Source of the DNA: Bacteroidota bacterium
GTDB taxonomy: Bacteria > Bacteroidota > JABWAT01
Direction: 5' to 3'
DNA length: 64,000 bases
Assembly: GCA_023151185.1 (NCBI GenBank)
Contig: JAKLJL010000001.1
Location: 124,001-188,000 of the forward strand
The translations under genes were made by a program, and so were the position numbers. Of the stretch, positions 1 through 8,346 are shown piece after piece. Under the pieces are notes generated by a model. That model had not been told where the DNA came from. It did no database searches and saw only the letters and a program-made list of their open reading frames with translations. Positions within the stretch are counted from its first letter, which is position 1, and every line of letters begins with the position of its first letter.

Positions 1-84
1 GGAAGACTACCAGCGGTTGATCTGAACTACCTGAAACCGGATGGATGGTTCCGGATCACTCCCTTTTTACTGGATTTCGTTTGA
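1..84 (+). CDS. Possible 3' tail of an upstream gene (partial)
   Basis: Frame 1 is open from the left edge to a TGA at 82-84 and encodes about 27 residues ending in LLDFV. It overlaps the start of the DUF4442 gene by about 40 bases. That is long for coupled genes, so either this tail is not coding or the next gene starts later. The fragment is too short to assign. Confidence 0.25.
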   Translation, partial: GRLPAVDLNYLKPDGWFRITPFLLDFV

Positions 85-536
85 AACTATCTCCTTTTCT
101 GACCCGTCTGGCCCTGAATCTGTTTCCGCCGATTCTGTTTAACCGGATTAGAATAACCCATTTATCACGGGATTTTAAATACTGCCGTGTCCGGATCAGA
201 AAGTCAGTTCTGAATACCAATTTTCAGGGATCTGTGTTTGGCGGGACACTGTTCAGCGGTGGGGATCCGTTTCAGGCAATTTTGTACTGGCAGTATTTTG
301 AACATGAGGGCATCCACCTTCAGGCCTGGCTGAAAAAAGCACGGATTGATTACCTTAAACCGGCCCGGACCCATCTGATTCTGGAATTTCACCTGTCGGA
401 TGACGATATTCACGAAGCCCGGACTGCATTGGCAGAAACCGGCCGTTTTGAAAAATGGCACGACTGTCCCGTCCGGACAGTTCAGGGAGACCAGGTTGCC
501 CTGATGAAAACGTTGGTCCACCTGAAAAAAATCTGA
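45..536 (+). CDS. DUF4442 family hotdog-fold protein
   Basis: The 163-residue product matches the DUF4442 pattern, in which an N-terminal segment 'NLFPPILFNRIRITHLSRD' is followed by a variable basic stretch, the core 'GSVFGGTLFSGGDPFQ', and then 'ARIDYLKPARTHL'. The family has a hotdog (thioesterase-like) fold and its substrate is generally unknown. The stop is 21 bases before the next start, so it is probably co-transcribed with the rRNA methyltransferase. The ATG at 45 is the first in this frame after a stop at 18. A later TTG near 81 would remove the overlap with the possible upstream tail. The family call is firm; the biochemical role is not. Confidence 0.75.
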   Translation: MVPDHSLFTGFRLKLSPFLTRLALNLFPPILFNRIRITHLSRDFKYCRVRIRKSVLNTNFQGSVFGGTLFSGGDPFQAILYWQYFEHEGIHLQAWLKKARIDYLKPARTHLILEFHLSDDDIHEARTALAETGRFEKWHDCPVRTVQGDQVALMKTLVHLKKI

Positions 537-557
537 CCCTTTCCCGGAACAATAAAA

Positions 558-1748
558 ATGACTTACCATCCGTTATCCTTTGAAATTATTAAACGTTTTT
601 TTCCCGACGGGAAGCGGCTTGACAGTCTTTTCCGGCAGGTATTCAAAGAAAAAAAGGTCAAACCGCAGGAAAAAAAGCAGATTTACGGAGAAGTCACCGG
701 CTTTATCCGGTTATTCCCTGCCTGGCTTGCAGAAGAATTTCCTGAAATGGATCTGGCCGACACCGATTGGGTCACGGTTTTAAAGGCCATTCGGTCTTTC
801 GACTGGCAGTCCCATCAGGCCCGGTTACTTGCATTGCCGGATGATACCCCGGTAACCCCTGAAATTCTAAGGAAGTTCGGTCTGCCTGCCCTATTCCGTT
901 CCTGGATCGGAGAATCGGTACCCGACCGCGAAGTGCTGAAGTTTTTGAAAAAAACAATCCGCCCGAAACCGGTCTACCTGAGAGAAATCGGAAAAATTGA
1001 AAAACCGGGCCGGGACCTCATTCCGGTTGAAGGTTTTCAGGGTGCCTGGAAGTATACCGCATCCGTGCTTGATTTTGCCGATGACTGGTTCCAGTCCGGC
1101 CAGTTTGAGATTCAGGACCTTTCCGGGCAGATTGCCGCAATGCTGGCAAACCCAAAACCGAATGATAAAATTATGGATGCCTGCGCTGGTCATGGCGGTA
1201 AAACCATGACTCTGGCTTCTCTGATGAAGGGAAAAGGGAAGATCGTTACCGTGCATGTGTCTGAACAGGAACTGCAAACCCTGAAACTCAGAGCCAGGAA
1301 ACATCAGCTTGGCAATATCGTTTCGGTCATGCTCGACTCGCCCGATCTGGAGTCTGTTAAAAATTCACTGGATATCGTTTGGGTGGATGCTCCCTGCTCC
1401 GGATCGGGTGTTATCCGCCGGAATCCGGAAGTCGTGTACCGGCTGAATGAAACCGTGATTCAGAAAATGGAAGAGGAACAATCTATTCTGATCAATCATT
1501 ACTTCCAGTTTGTAAAACCCGGCGGCAGATTGGTATACTCAACCTGTTCGGTTTTTAGTGCAGAAAATGAGGCGGTCATTCAGGATTTTATTTCCGGAGC
1601 CGAAAATCAAACGGAATTCGCCTCTCTTCAACCCGGAATCAGTTACTTTGGCCTGTCGGTTCCTGATACCAATCCGCAGCGGATGGGCTTTTCAGATTCA
1701 CCGGATACAGATGGATTTTTCCTTGCTGTTCTGACCAAAAAGGCCTGA
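558..1748 (+). CDS. RsmB/NOP-family RNA (cytosine-5) methyltransferase
   Basis: This is a SAM-dependent RNA m5C methyltransferase of the RsmB/NOP2/Sun class, which usually modifies 16S rRNA. The C-terminal half holds the Rossmann SAM site 'MDACAGHGGKT', the 'WVDAPCSGSGVIRRNPE' block with one conserved Cys, and 'GGRLVYSTCSVF' with the second (catalytic) Cys. The N-terminal part (about residues 1-150) resembles the helical NusB-like/RNA-binding region of RsmB. The length of 396 aa is slightly short for full RsmB (about 430), so the exact rRNA position cannot be assigned. It lies between DUF4442 and DUF309 genes in a tight plus-strand run. Confidence 0.85.
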   Translation: MTYHPLSFEIIKRFFPDGKRLDSLFRQVFKEKKVKPQEKKQIYGEVTGFIRLFPAWLAEEFPEMDLADTDWVTVLKAIRSFDWQSHQARLLALPDDTPVTPEILRKFGLPALFRSWIGESVPDREVLKFLKKTIRPKPVYLREIGKIEKPGRDLIPVEGFQGAWKYTASVLDFADDWFQSGQFEIQDLSGQIAAMLANPKPNDKIMDACAGHGGKTMTLASLMKGKGKIVTVHVSEQELQTLKLRARKHQLGNIVSVMLDSPDLESVKNSLDIVWVDAPCSGSGVIRRNPEVVYRLNETVIQKMEEEQSILINHYFQFVKPGGRLVYSTCSVFSAENEAVIQDFISGAENQTEFASLQPGISYFGLSVPDTNPQRMGFSDSPDTDGFFLAVLTKKA

Positions 1749-1753
1749 ATTCA

Positions 1754-2143
1754 GTGGCAGATAAACGGATTGAAGGCCGTGATCTCTTTCTTGCCGGAAA
1801 GTATTTTGAGGCCCATGATTGCTGGGAAGAAGCCTGGCAGGAAGAAACCGGGGCAGAAAAACTGTTCCTTCAGGCTCTGATACAGATTTCGGTTGCGCTG
1901 TATCATGCCTCTTCTGATAATTATACCGGCGCAACCGGCTTGCTTGAAAAAGCCGGCAGTAAGCTGAAACAGCTCCCGGAATCTGAGCAGAATAAGGTCC
2001 TTGTTAACGTGAGCCTTCTCCTAAACCAATTCAGCAGGGAATTCAGCAGAGAAACGCCGATTAACCGGCTGAACACAGAGATTTCGTCTCTTAACCACCT
2101 GGTGGTCACACTTTTACCCGATTCAGGTCAAGTCCCTTTCTGA
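1754..2143 (+). CDS. DUF309 family protein
   Basis: The 129-residue protein carries the DUF309 signature: 'FLAGKYFEAHDCWEEAWQ' followed by 'LFLQALIQISVALYHAS'. These small all-helical proteins have a conserved H-x2-W-E-x2-W motif and no established biochemical role. The GTG at 1754 begins 5 bases after the methyltransferase stop, and upstream alternatives would run into that gene. The family call is firm; the function is unknown. Confidence 0.8.
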   Translation: MADKRIEGRDLFLAGKYFEAHDCWEEAWQEETGAEKLFLQALIQISVALYHASSDNYTGATGLLEKAGSKLKQLPESEQNKVLVNVSLLLNQFSREFSRETPINRLNTEISSLNHLVVTLLPDSGQVPF

Positions 2144-2185
2144 TTCCTCACTAACCTTTGGTTTTCTAATTTAGACTCACGTTTG

Positions 2186-2193
2186 TATTTTTG
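2186..2193 (+). promoter_or_regulatory. Bacteroidota-type -7 box (TATTTTTG)
   Basis: TATTTTTG fits the TAnnTTTG consensus used by the primary sigma factor of Bacteroidota, with a loose TTTG at 2157-2160. The expected transcription start is within a few bases of the ATG at 2198, which makes that ORF nearly leaderless. Confidence 0.5.
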
Positions 2194-2197
2194 CAGG

Positions 2198-2254
2198 ATG
2201 ATTTACAACCACACTGTCTACTTTTCCTTTCAGCAGGTCCCGGCTCACAGATGA
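2198..2254 (+). CDS. Short upstream ORF overlapping the CPBP protease start
   Basis: An 18-codon ORF (MIYNHTVYFSFQQVPAHR) starts 4 bases after the TAnnTTTG box and ends in a TGA that overlaps the ATG of the CPBP gene (ATGA, 2251-2254). Its position suggests a translated leader that couples ribosome re-initiation to the protease gene, which has no clear Shine-Dalgarno sequence of its own. No homology is known. It is inferred only from position and overlap, and would be missed by length-filtered gene callers. Confidence 0.4.
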   Translation: MIYNHTVYFSFQQVPAHR

Positions 2255-3132
2255 AATTTCCGGCATTCCTTTCCCGCCTGATCGTGGATTCAACCGGTAA
2301 GTTCCGGTATGAAACGACTGTTTTTACCTTTTGGGCCGGCAGTATTGTGCTTTCATTGGTTTTTCTGATCCTGTTTTCGGCTATTTACTTTATGACCGAC
2401 AGTATTCTGCTGAAAAAAACCATTATTTTTCAAAGTATCCTGCTCGGATTTCTGACCGGTACTTTCGGAGCCTGGTACCTTTTCGCAGAAAAAACCGAAC
2501 TGAAAATTAACCTCGGCCTTACCGATTGGAAATGGCTCCGGTTTCTGAAAGGGTTTGCCATCAGCGGCAGCCTCATCATTCTGGTTTTCCTGCTTTTTAG
2601 TCTGCTGGGATGGATTCAGATAAGTTTTTTTCCGGCCACACAGTCACTTCCTGCTGTTGCACAGGGAATGGGGGTCCTGATCATTCTGACCTTGGTGCCC
2701 ACCGTATCAGAAGAACTCATGTTCCGTGGTTTTCCGCTGCAGGTAAACAGCCGGCAGAGTGACAGGCTTTACCGAATTGTTTTTCTGTCGGTCATCTTCA
2801 GTCTGCTTCATTTTAATGTGGCTGGGGTCTCTGCGGTAAGTTTTCTGAATTTTTTCCTGCTGGGTGTCTGGTTTTCATACGGAAATCTGGCTGAAGGAAC
2901 CGTTTGGTATTCTTCGGGACTTCATTTCGGCTGGAATTTTATCCAGACGGCAGTTTTTGGCCTTTCTGCCCGTGAAATGGGAATTCCGGGTCAGTCACTG
3001 GCAACTCTGGAATTTTCCGGTCCCGATTGGGTGACCTGGCTGACCGGAACCGGAAACGGAGTTGAAAACGGAGTGGTTATTTCTTTGATTATAGCTCTGC
3101 TGATCAGAAGGGAATATCTGCGGACACTATGA
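2251..3132 (+). CDS. CPBP-family intramembrane metalloprotease
   Basis: This integral membrane protein of about 293 aa has the three CPBP/Rce1-like motifs: 'SEELMFRG' (EExxxR, around residue 154), 'SLLHFN' (FxxxH type) and 'SGLHFGWNF' (HxxxN/B). The family cleaves membrane or prenylated substrates with catalytic Glu and His residues. An in-frame TTG at 2191 would add 20 residues. The ATG at 2251 is preferred because it overlaps the stop of a short upstream ORF and begins a natural cytoplasmic lead (MKFPAFLSRLIVDS) before the first membrane span. The stop overlaps the next gene by 4 bases, so the two are probably co-translated. Confidence 0.8.
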   Translation: MKFPAFLSRLIVDSTGKFRYETTVFTFWAGSIVLSLVFLILFSAIYFMTDSILLKKTIIFQSILLGFLTGTFGAWYLFAEKTELKINLGLTDWKWLRFLKGFAISGSLIILVFLLFSLLGWIQISFFPATQSLPAVAQGMGVLIILTLVPTVSEELMFRGFPLQVNSRQSDRLYRIVFLSVIFSLLHFNVAGVSAVSFLNFFLLGVWFSYGNLAEGTVWYSSGLHFGWNFIQTAVFGLSAREMGIPGQSLATLEFSGPDWVTWLTGTGNGVENGVVISLIIALLIRREYLRTL

Positions 3133-4244
3133 TTCTTTCTCTGTTTTTCCTTCTTTTTACCGGTTCATCCCAATTCATTCCGCCGGACTCTGATTTTCTG
3201 AAAAAGGGAATTGATCAGATTTACAGTATCCGGTTTCAGGAAGCCACCTCCACTTTTCAGACCTATCAGAAACGGTTCCCGAACCGACCTGAAGGCTACT
3301 TTTTTGAATCGATGGTGGTGTGGTGGCAGGTTCTTCTGACGGCTGACAACGAAGCCGGTGATTCGCTGTTTTTCACCTCGGCAGACAAAACGATTGCCCG
3401 CCTTGAATCCATTTCAAACGCCAACCGGAATAAACAGGTGGCAGAATATTACATCGCAGGATGTTACGGGTTCAAGGCCCGTCTGTATGGGATACGGGAA
3501 AAATGGTTCAGTGCCGCAAGAAACGGAAGTAAGGCCTTTCCGGTTCTGGAATCGGGACTGGAAGGTGGATACGACTTTATTGACGCCCGGTTCGGGACTG
3601 GCATTTACCGGTATTATGCTGCACGTATTCCTGAAAAATATCCTATCATCAAACCCATAATGGCTCTTTTTCCCGACGGCGACCGGGAATCCGGTTTGCA
3701 GGATCTGGAATCCGTGATGACCAACGGTTATTTTACCCGGTTTGAATCTGCCTGGTTCCTCATGCAGATTCAACTGAATTATGAGTTCGATTTTGAAAAA
3801 GCCCGGTCAATCGGCGAATTCCTTTCAAACCGGTTTCCGCAAAATCCGCTTATCCGGCTCAGCTATGGTAATGCCCTGTTCCGAACGGGAAAAAGGGAGC
3901 AGGCTGAACAGGTTTTTGCCGGATTTTTGGTTTCAATTGATTCCGGAACGCCCTATTTTCTGCCACAGCAAAAAGTTCAGTGCAATTATTTCCTTGCCGA
4001 AATCCGTCAGGCCGAAAAAAAGGATAAAGCAGCACTTGCCCTCTTCGAGGCTGCTGTACAGGTTTATGTCAAATCTCCGCAACGGTCACAGATCAGCTAT
4101 TACATTGAGTCTCTTCTCGAAGCTGGTATGATTTATAAAAAGCTGGGCCAGAAGGAAGAAGCGAAAAAAAAATTTCAGTTGGTGCTCAAATATCCCAACC
4201 AGCATAACTGGCATCAACGGGCAAAAGACGGGCTGAAGTCCTGA
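3129..4244 (+). CDS. Secreted or periplasmic TPR-repeat protein
   Basis: The 371-aa protein starts with a short hydrophobic segment (MILSLFFLLFTG), consistent with export. Tetratricopeptide-like helical pairs follow, clearest near the C-terminus ('ALALFEAAVQVY', 'YKKLGQKEEAKKKFQLVL'). Conserved residues in 'ARFGTGIYRYYAARIPEKYP' suggest a specific family rather than generic TPRs, but I cannot name it. Its ATG overlaps the CPBP stop (ATGA). It probably serves as a protein-protein scaffold at the envelope. Confidence 0.6.
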   Translation: MILSLFFLLFTGSSQFIPPDSDFLKKGIDQIYSIRFQEATSTFQTYQKRFPNRPEGYFFESMVVWWQVLLTADNEAGDSLFFTSADKTIARLESISNANRNKQVAEYYIAGCYGFKARLYGIREKWFSAARNGSKAFPVLESGLEGGYDFIDARFGTGIYRYYAARIPEKYPIIKPIMALFPDGDRESGLQDLESVMTNGYFTRFESAWFLMQIQLNYEFDFEKARSIGEFLSNRFPQNPLIRLSYGNALFRTGKREQAEQVFAGFLVSIDSGTPYFLPQQKVQCNYFLAEIRQAEKKDKAALALFEAAVQVYVKSPQRSQISYYIESLLEAGMIYKKLGQKEEAKKKFQLVLKYPNQHNWHQRAKDGLKS

Positions 4245-4275
4245 TCTTTCATTTTTAGTTCCGGATAGAAGTCTT

Positions 4276-5016
4276 ATGGAAATTGTTTATCTGTTTATCA
4301 TGCTCCTGACAGTTTCAGGCGCACAGTATCTTGGTGGGTGGCTGGTTCTGAAAGGAACTGCCTGGGTAAAAAACTCTCAGGAGTTTTTTCTGGCGCTTTC
4401 AGCCGGATTCCTGCTATCCCTTGCTCTGGTGAACCTTATTCCGGAATCTCTTGAATTATCTGCTTCGGCGCCTTTATATGTTATTGTTGGGTTCGGCCTT
4501 CTGCACCTGTTAGAACATTCTTTCATCCATCATCTGCACTTCGGTGAAGAAAATCACCGGTTTGAACTAAAAAAAATCTCGTTTGTTCTCCCGACTTTTG
4601 CAGGCCTGTTTATCCATACCATTTTTGACGGGATTACCCTTGCTGCTGTTTTCCTTCATGACTGGGCACTGGGAATTCTGGCATTTCTTGGGCTGATTCT
4701 GCATAAACTGCCCGAAGGCCTCACGATTGCTTCGGTAACCCAGGCAGCCGGAATGTCAAAAACTGCAGGACACCGGGTGGTTCTTGCATTGGCTACCGGA
4801 AGTTTCCTTGGTCTGGCTATTGTTTATTTCCTGGATTCAGTTAACCCTGAGGTTTCTGGCGGGCTTCTGGCTTTTTCGGCCGGAATTGCCCTGTACATCT
4901 GTACGGCCGACCTGATCCCCGAGGTCAATAAATCAAAAAATAAACTGGTGCCCGTGACCCTTTTTGCCGGAATGTTTCTTTACTGGATCATGACTGCCCT
5001 CTTTCATGCGCATTGA
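4276..5016 (+). CDS. ZIP-family metal transporter
   Basis: The 246-aa multi-span membrane protein has the ZIP core motifs 'HTIFDGITLAAVF' and 'LHKLPEGLTIASV', whose His, Asp and Glu residues line the metal path in transmembrane helices IV and V. A His-containing loop ('HSFIHHLHFGEENH') lies between early helices, as in many ZIPs. The protein probably imports divalent cations such as Zn2+ across the inner membrane; specificity cannot be read from sequence. It starts 31 bases after the TPR gene. Confidence 0.85.
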   Translation: MEIVYLFIMLLTVSGAQYLGGWLVLKGTAWVKNSQEFFLALSAGFLLSLALVNLIPESLELSASAPLYVIVGFGLLHLLEHSFIHHLHFGEENHRFELKKISFVLPTFAGLFIHTIFDGITLAAVFLHDWALGILAFLGLILHKLPEGLTIASVTQAAGMSKTAGHRVVLALATGSFLGLAIVYFLDSVNPEVSGGLLAFSAGIALYICTADLIPEVNKSKNKLVPVTLFAGMFLYWIMTALFHAH

Positions 5017-5042
5017 AACCTGACTGGTGACCCCTCGTAAAA

Positions 5043-5064
5043 CTCCGAAAAACCAAATCGGAGG
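5043..5064 (+). promoter_or_regulatory. Hairpin covering the Shine-Dalgarno of the PspC gene
   Basis: CTCCGA (5043-5048) pairs exactly with TCGGAG (5058-5063). The right arm contains the GGAGG ribosome-binding site, 6-10 bases before the ATG at 5070. Folding of the mRNA would hide the site. The stem is only 6 bp, so it may be weak. Confidence 0.35.
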
Positions 5065-5069
5065 TTCCC

Positions 5070-5744
5070 ATGGAAACTGCCTTTCCCTCACCGGCATTTG
5101 AAAAACCCAAACGCCTGACCCGGAATACCTCTCACCGTATACTTGGTGGCGTTGCTGCCGGGCTGGCCGCCTACTTTAATATAGACCGGATCCTTGTCAG
5201 AGTTTTGTTTCTGATCTCGGGAGTTGCCGGATTTGGTATTATCGCTTATATACTCCTCTGGATTTTTATCCCGCAGGATCATTCATTTACGGCTGAATCT
5301 TCTAAACCGGAGCTTTCTCAGGGAACAACCCGAAAAGTACACCTGCTGATCGGATCGGCTCTGATTCTGCTCGGTGTATTCTGGCTGTTCGATAACCTCG
5401 ATTTTTACTGGACAGAAAGCATCAGCAGATTTTTTGACGATTTCAGTATTCCCGTCCTGCTGATGGCTTGCGGGATAGCTGTTATTTATTTTTCAAGAAC
5501 GGTAGAAACTGAAGAAAAGGAACCCGAAATGAATCAGGCCCACGAACCCAAACGCCTTTACAGAGTGATGAGAGAACGAATGATTGCCGGAGTTTGCTCT
5601 GGTCTCGGATATTACTTCAAAGTGGATCCGGTTCTGGTCAGGATCCTGTTTCTGATCAGTGTTTTTATCAGCTTCGGCGCAACTTTGCTTGTTTATCTGG
5701 TTCTTGCGCTGGTAACTCCAAAAGAGGACGGATTTCAATCATGA
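5070..5744 (+). CDS. Double PspC-domain membrane protein
   Basis: The 224-aa protein contains two PspC domains. The first, at about residues 11-65, includes 'RILGGVAAGLAAYFNIDRIL'. The second, at about 160-215, includes 'MIAGVCSGLGYYFKVDPVLV'. Each has a hydrophobic span ending in 'W/VIFIPQ'- or 'ALVTPKE'-like sequence. Two further hydrophobic segments (about residues 88-105 and 128-145) lie between them, resembling LiaI/LiaF-type toast-rack partners. PspC-like proteins sense envelope stress. The gene has a good SD (cggagg), possibly masked by a hairpin, and overlaps the next gene by 4 bases. Confidence 0.8.
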   Translation: METAFPSPAFEKPKRLTRNTSHRILGGVAAGLAAYFNIDRILVRVLFLISGVAGFGIIAYILLWIFIPQDHSFTAESSKPELSQGTTRKVHLLIGSALILLGVFWLFDNLDFYWTESISRFFDDFSIPVLLMACGIAVIYFSRTVETEEKEPEMNQAHEPKRLYRVMRERMIAGVCSGLGYYFKVDPVLVRILFLISVFISFGATLLVYLVLALVTPKEDGFQS

Positions 5745-6097
5745 AAAAATTCCCGACCATTCCGTTTATCAGTATTTTGCTCATATTTATCGGGGGTGAT
5801 TTGCTGATGGACCGGCTGGATATTTACTATGTATCCTGGCCGGAGCTTATCGGAGCCATTCTTTCTGCTCAGGGTTTGCTGCTGGTGGCCTACAGTTTCA
5901 GAGACCAGCAAACTTCACAGGCAATTTGGGGGATACTTTTTATTGCCTCAGGTTTCCTGCTTTTCTTTCCGCAGATAGTCGATCAGATAGACTGGCTTCT
6001 GGTCAGAGATTCCATCCGGGTGTGGTGGCCGCTTGTTTTTGTTTTACTTGGCGTCTGGATTCTTATCCGGTCCCTGTTCAGGAAAACCGAACCTTAA
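5741..6097 (+). CDS. Small LiaF/DUF5668-like membrane protein
   Basis: The 118-aa protein is almost entirely four hydrophobic segments, with 'LIGAILSAQGLLLVAYS', 'GILFIASGFLLFFPQI' and 'WWPLVFVLLGVWILIRSL'. The repeated 'W/F-P-L/I-...-G-..-LI' pattern is typical of the LiaF transmembrane region. The start is the ATG at 5741, which overlaps the PspC stop (ATGA) and replaces a longer out-of-context start. It probably acts with the PspC protein in envelope-stress sensing. Its 3' end overlaps the convergent pabB end by 4 bases. Confidence 0.6.
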   Translation: MKKFPTIPFISILLIFIGGDLLMDRLDIYYVSWPELIGAILSAQGLLLVAYSFRDQQTSQAIWGILFIASGFLLFFPQIVDQIDWLLVRDSIRVWWPLVFVLLGVWILIRSLFRKTEP

Positions 6098-7485
6098 CTT
6101 CCAGTATGTGGACCGGAGGAGAAATTGCCAATCTCTTCCGGTTTTAGTCCAAGAGAATCCAGAATCGCCTTCAGTTTTATCAGAGTTTCGGCATATTCCT
6201 GTGCTGGATCAGAATCAGCGGTAATGGCACCTCCGGCCTTTGCAGAAAATGCATCACCCTCAACTTCCAGACATCGGATGAGTACTGACCATTCAGACAG
6301 TCCGGAACCGTCAAAGTATCCCGAGATTCCCGAGTAATACCCCCTTGGTCCGGTTTCTTCCTCCGAAATAATATCCATGGTTCGCTTTTTTGGTGCTCCT
6401 GTCATGGACCCGGGCGGAAAAAGTGCTTCAATCACATCCCAGATGGTCAGTCCGCCGGTTAACTTTCCGGAAATAGTAGAGGTCATCTGGTGGACAGTTG
6501 GGTAGGATTCAACGGTAAAAAGCTGTTCAGTCAGAACGGAGCCGGGGCTGCAGATTTTCCCGAGATCGTTCCGCATCAGATCCACAATCATCAGGTTTTC
6601 GGCCCGGTCCTTTTCCGAATTTTTCAGGGAGTCAGATTCCTGTTTATCCAGTTCCGGATCCGAGTGTCTTTTTCGGGTACCTTTCATTGGCTGGACGAGA
6701 ATCCGGTTGTTTTCAAGTCTGAAAAACCGTTCCGGTGATGAACTGATGAGAATACGGCTGCCGGTTCTGAACCAGGTGAAGAAAGAAGATGGACTTGTAG
6801 CCGTTAGGCGTTTCCAGAGGGATGCCGGCCCGTAAGGGATCAGGATTCCGGTTAATTCATGAACAAAATTAACTTCATACGTATCTCCCCGCGTTATAGC
6901 TTCCAGGATCCGGTTCACTTTTTCACGGTAGTCCGGGAATGGAATCCGGAAACAGGCAGACCCCGCAATTTTTCCCGGGTAGTCCTGTAATTCAGGGGTT
7001 CTGGAAATATCCTGAATCACTTTTTCTGAACTCCTGTCTGTGGTAAATAGCCGGGTTTCACCGGTTTTCAGATCCTTCCGGAACAGAATTCCCGGCCGGA
7101 GTCCTGCGGCAAGGATCTGGTCATCCGGGAACCTGCAGACAGGCAGCGATAAAAAACAGGAAAATTCATAGGAAAGCGTAAAAAACCAGCCCGGCTGGTC
7201 GAAAGGCGCATCTCCCTGACCATCAATAAGCATGGGACGTGTCAGCGTTTTCAACAACGAAAGCAGGTCAGAGTCCACCGGGTAGGCCGACTCGGTTTTT
7301 CCTTTTTGGTGAGTCAGTTTTTTTTTGCTGATCAGGATTTTTTCTTCAGGACTCCATCCGGCAAAATGAAACCGGCTGCGGAGATCCTGTTCTGCCGGCG
7401 AGGCAAGGATAAATCCATCGGGTTGAGCCAGAGCAAAGGATTCAATTTGAACCCAGGATAGGGAGACAGGTGCTGAATTCCACAT
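6094..7485 (-). CDS. pabB: Aminodeoxychorismate synthase component I
   Basis: This chorismate-binding enzyme makes 4-amino-4-deoxychorismate for p-aminobenzoate and folate. It shows 'ILVQPMKGTRKR', 'NLMIVDLMRNDLGKI', 'VHQMTSTISGKL', 'PPGSMTGAPKKR' and 'SAKAGGAITADSDP'. The Lys in the 'P-M-K-G-T' motif is the residue that separates PabB from anthranilate synthase TrpE. The start chosen is the ATG at 7485, 13 bases after the pabC stop, rather than a longer start inside pabC. No glutamine amidotransferase (pabA) is adjacent, so that subunit must come from elsewhere or be shared with TrpG. Confidence 0.85.
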   Translation of the reverse strand: MWNSAPVSLSWVQIESFALAQPDGFILASPAEQDLRSRFHFAGWSPEEKILISKKKLTHQKGKTESAYPVDSDLLSLLKTLTRPMLIDGQGDAPFDQPGWFFTLSYEFSCFLSLPVCRFPDDQILAAGLRPGILFRKDLKTGETRLFTTDRSSEKVIQDISRTPELQDYPGKIAGSACFRIPFPDYREKVNRILEAITRGDTYEVNFVHELTGILIPYGPASLWKRLTATSPSSFFTWFRTGSRILISSSPERFFRLENNRILVQPMKGTRKRHSDPELDKQESDSLKNSEKDRAENLMIVDLMRNDLGKICSPGSVLTEQLFTVESYPTVHQMTSTISGKLTGGLTIWDVIEALFPPGSMTGAPKKRTMDIISEEETGPRGYYSGISGYFDGSGLSEWSVLIRCLEVEGDAFSAKAGGAITADSDPAQEYAETLIKLKAILDSLGLKPEEIGNFSSGPHTGS

Positions 7486-7498
7486 GGTCAGAGCTTTC

Positions 7499-8281
7499 TC
7501 AGGATGGCATCCCAATGTAAAAATCCCAGAAATTTTCTGCAAAATCCGGGTCAATTCTGAAATTCCAGTCTTTTCCTGCAGAATTTATCTTTGTCACAGG
7601 GATAAGTCCATGCGTGGAGTTGGCATAAAAATAACCGGAGAATGAGTCCAGATCAGACATTAAAAGATGAGAAAACCGGATTTTCTTTCCATTTTTTTCG
7701 GAAAATTCTGAAACGAGAGTCAGGATAACCGATTCCAGCACCTCACCGGTATGGGAGTTTAAAACCAGAGAGCCATCCCGGTCAACACCAATCAGGGCTG
7801 CGGTTGTGGTTTCGAGCAGACGGTTTTCATTTCTGATCACCGTGTCGTATCCTGCGGGATCATGGTTCCGGATAATAGCCCAGGGTTGATAATGACTCCA
7901 TTTAAGTTCAGGGAATTCCGGCAGCGGAATCTGGTAATTCAGGCGGGAGACAGAAAGAGAAATTCCCCGGTTCCGCAACACTTCAAGATCCGGATTGACC
8001 GGTCTGAGTTCGACCGTTACTTCAGATTCCGTTCCTTTTCTGAGATATAACCGGTCAGTTTCGGCTGCGGAAACCAGAATCCGGACTGCAGCAGTATCCG
8101 GAATTTCCCGTTCATACAGCCAGGATTTCAGTCCCTCCGATGAGGAAAAAGGAAGATCCAGCCCGAAAATTTCCGATTGGGCTTTCAGGCGGGAAAAATG
8201 ACCCGGCAGAGCACAGAATTGCTCATGCCAGCGCAAAAGGGTCGTGAAAAACCCGTCTCCGTTCAGGTAAAATCGATTCAT
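7499..8281 (-). CDS. pabC: Aminodeoxychorismate lyase (class IV PLP enzyme)
   Basis: This fold-type IV PLP protein of 260 aa has 'NGDGFFTTLLRW' near the start, 'HFSRLKAQSEIFGLDLP', a candidate Schiff-base Lys in 'PELKWSHYQPWAIIRN', and 'NRLLETTTAALI' with the conserved Glu. PabC releases pyruvate from aminodeoxychorismate to give p-aminobenzoate. The Lys segment is somewhat divergent from branched-chain aminotransferases. Linkage to pabB, 13 bases downstream on the same strand, is the main reason for choosing PabC over another class IV aminotransferase. Confidence 0.75.
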   Translation of the reverse strand: MNRFYLNGDGFFTTLLRWHEQFCALPGHFSRLKAQSEIFGLDLPFSSSEGLKSWLYEREIPDTAAVRILVSAAETDRLYLRKGTESEVTVELRPVNPDLEVLRNRGISLSVSRLNYQIPLPEFPELKWSHYQPWAIIRNHDPAGYDTVIRNENRLLETTTAALIGVDRDGSLVLNSHTGEVLESVILTLVSEFSEKNGKKIRFSHLLMSDLDSFSGYFYANSTHGLIPVTKINSAGKDWNFRIDPDFAENFWDFYIGMPS

Positions 8282-8293
8282 ACCAGAAATTCG

Positions 8294-8324
8294 TTGTTAG
8301 TTATGAAAAATTCAATTATTTTTG
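8294..8324 (+). promoter_or_regulatory. Promoter for the yicC-dnaB operon
   Basis: TTG (8294-8296), a 20-base spacer and TATTTTTG (8317-8324) match the Bacteroidota TTG-N20-TAnnTTTG arrangement. The expected transcription start is about 18 bases before the yicC ATG, leaving a short leader without an obvious SD. It lies in the divergent gap between pabC and yicC. Confidence 0.55.
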
Positions 8325-8346
8325 CAAGTTTCACTTTTAATACCCT

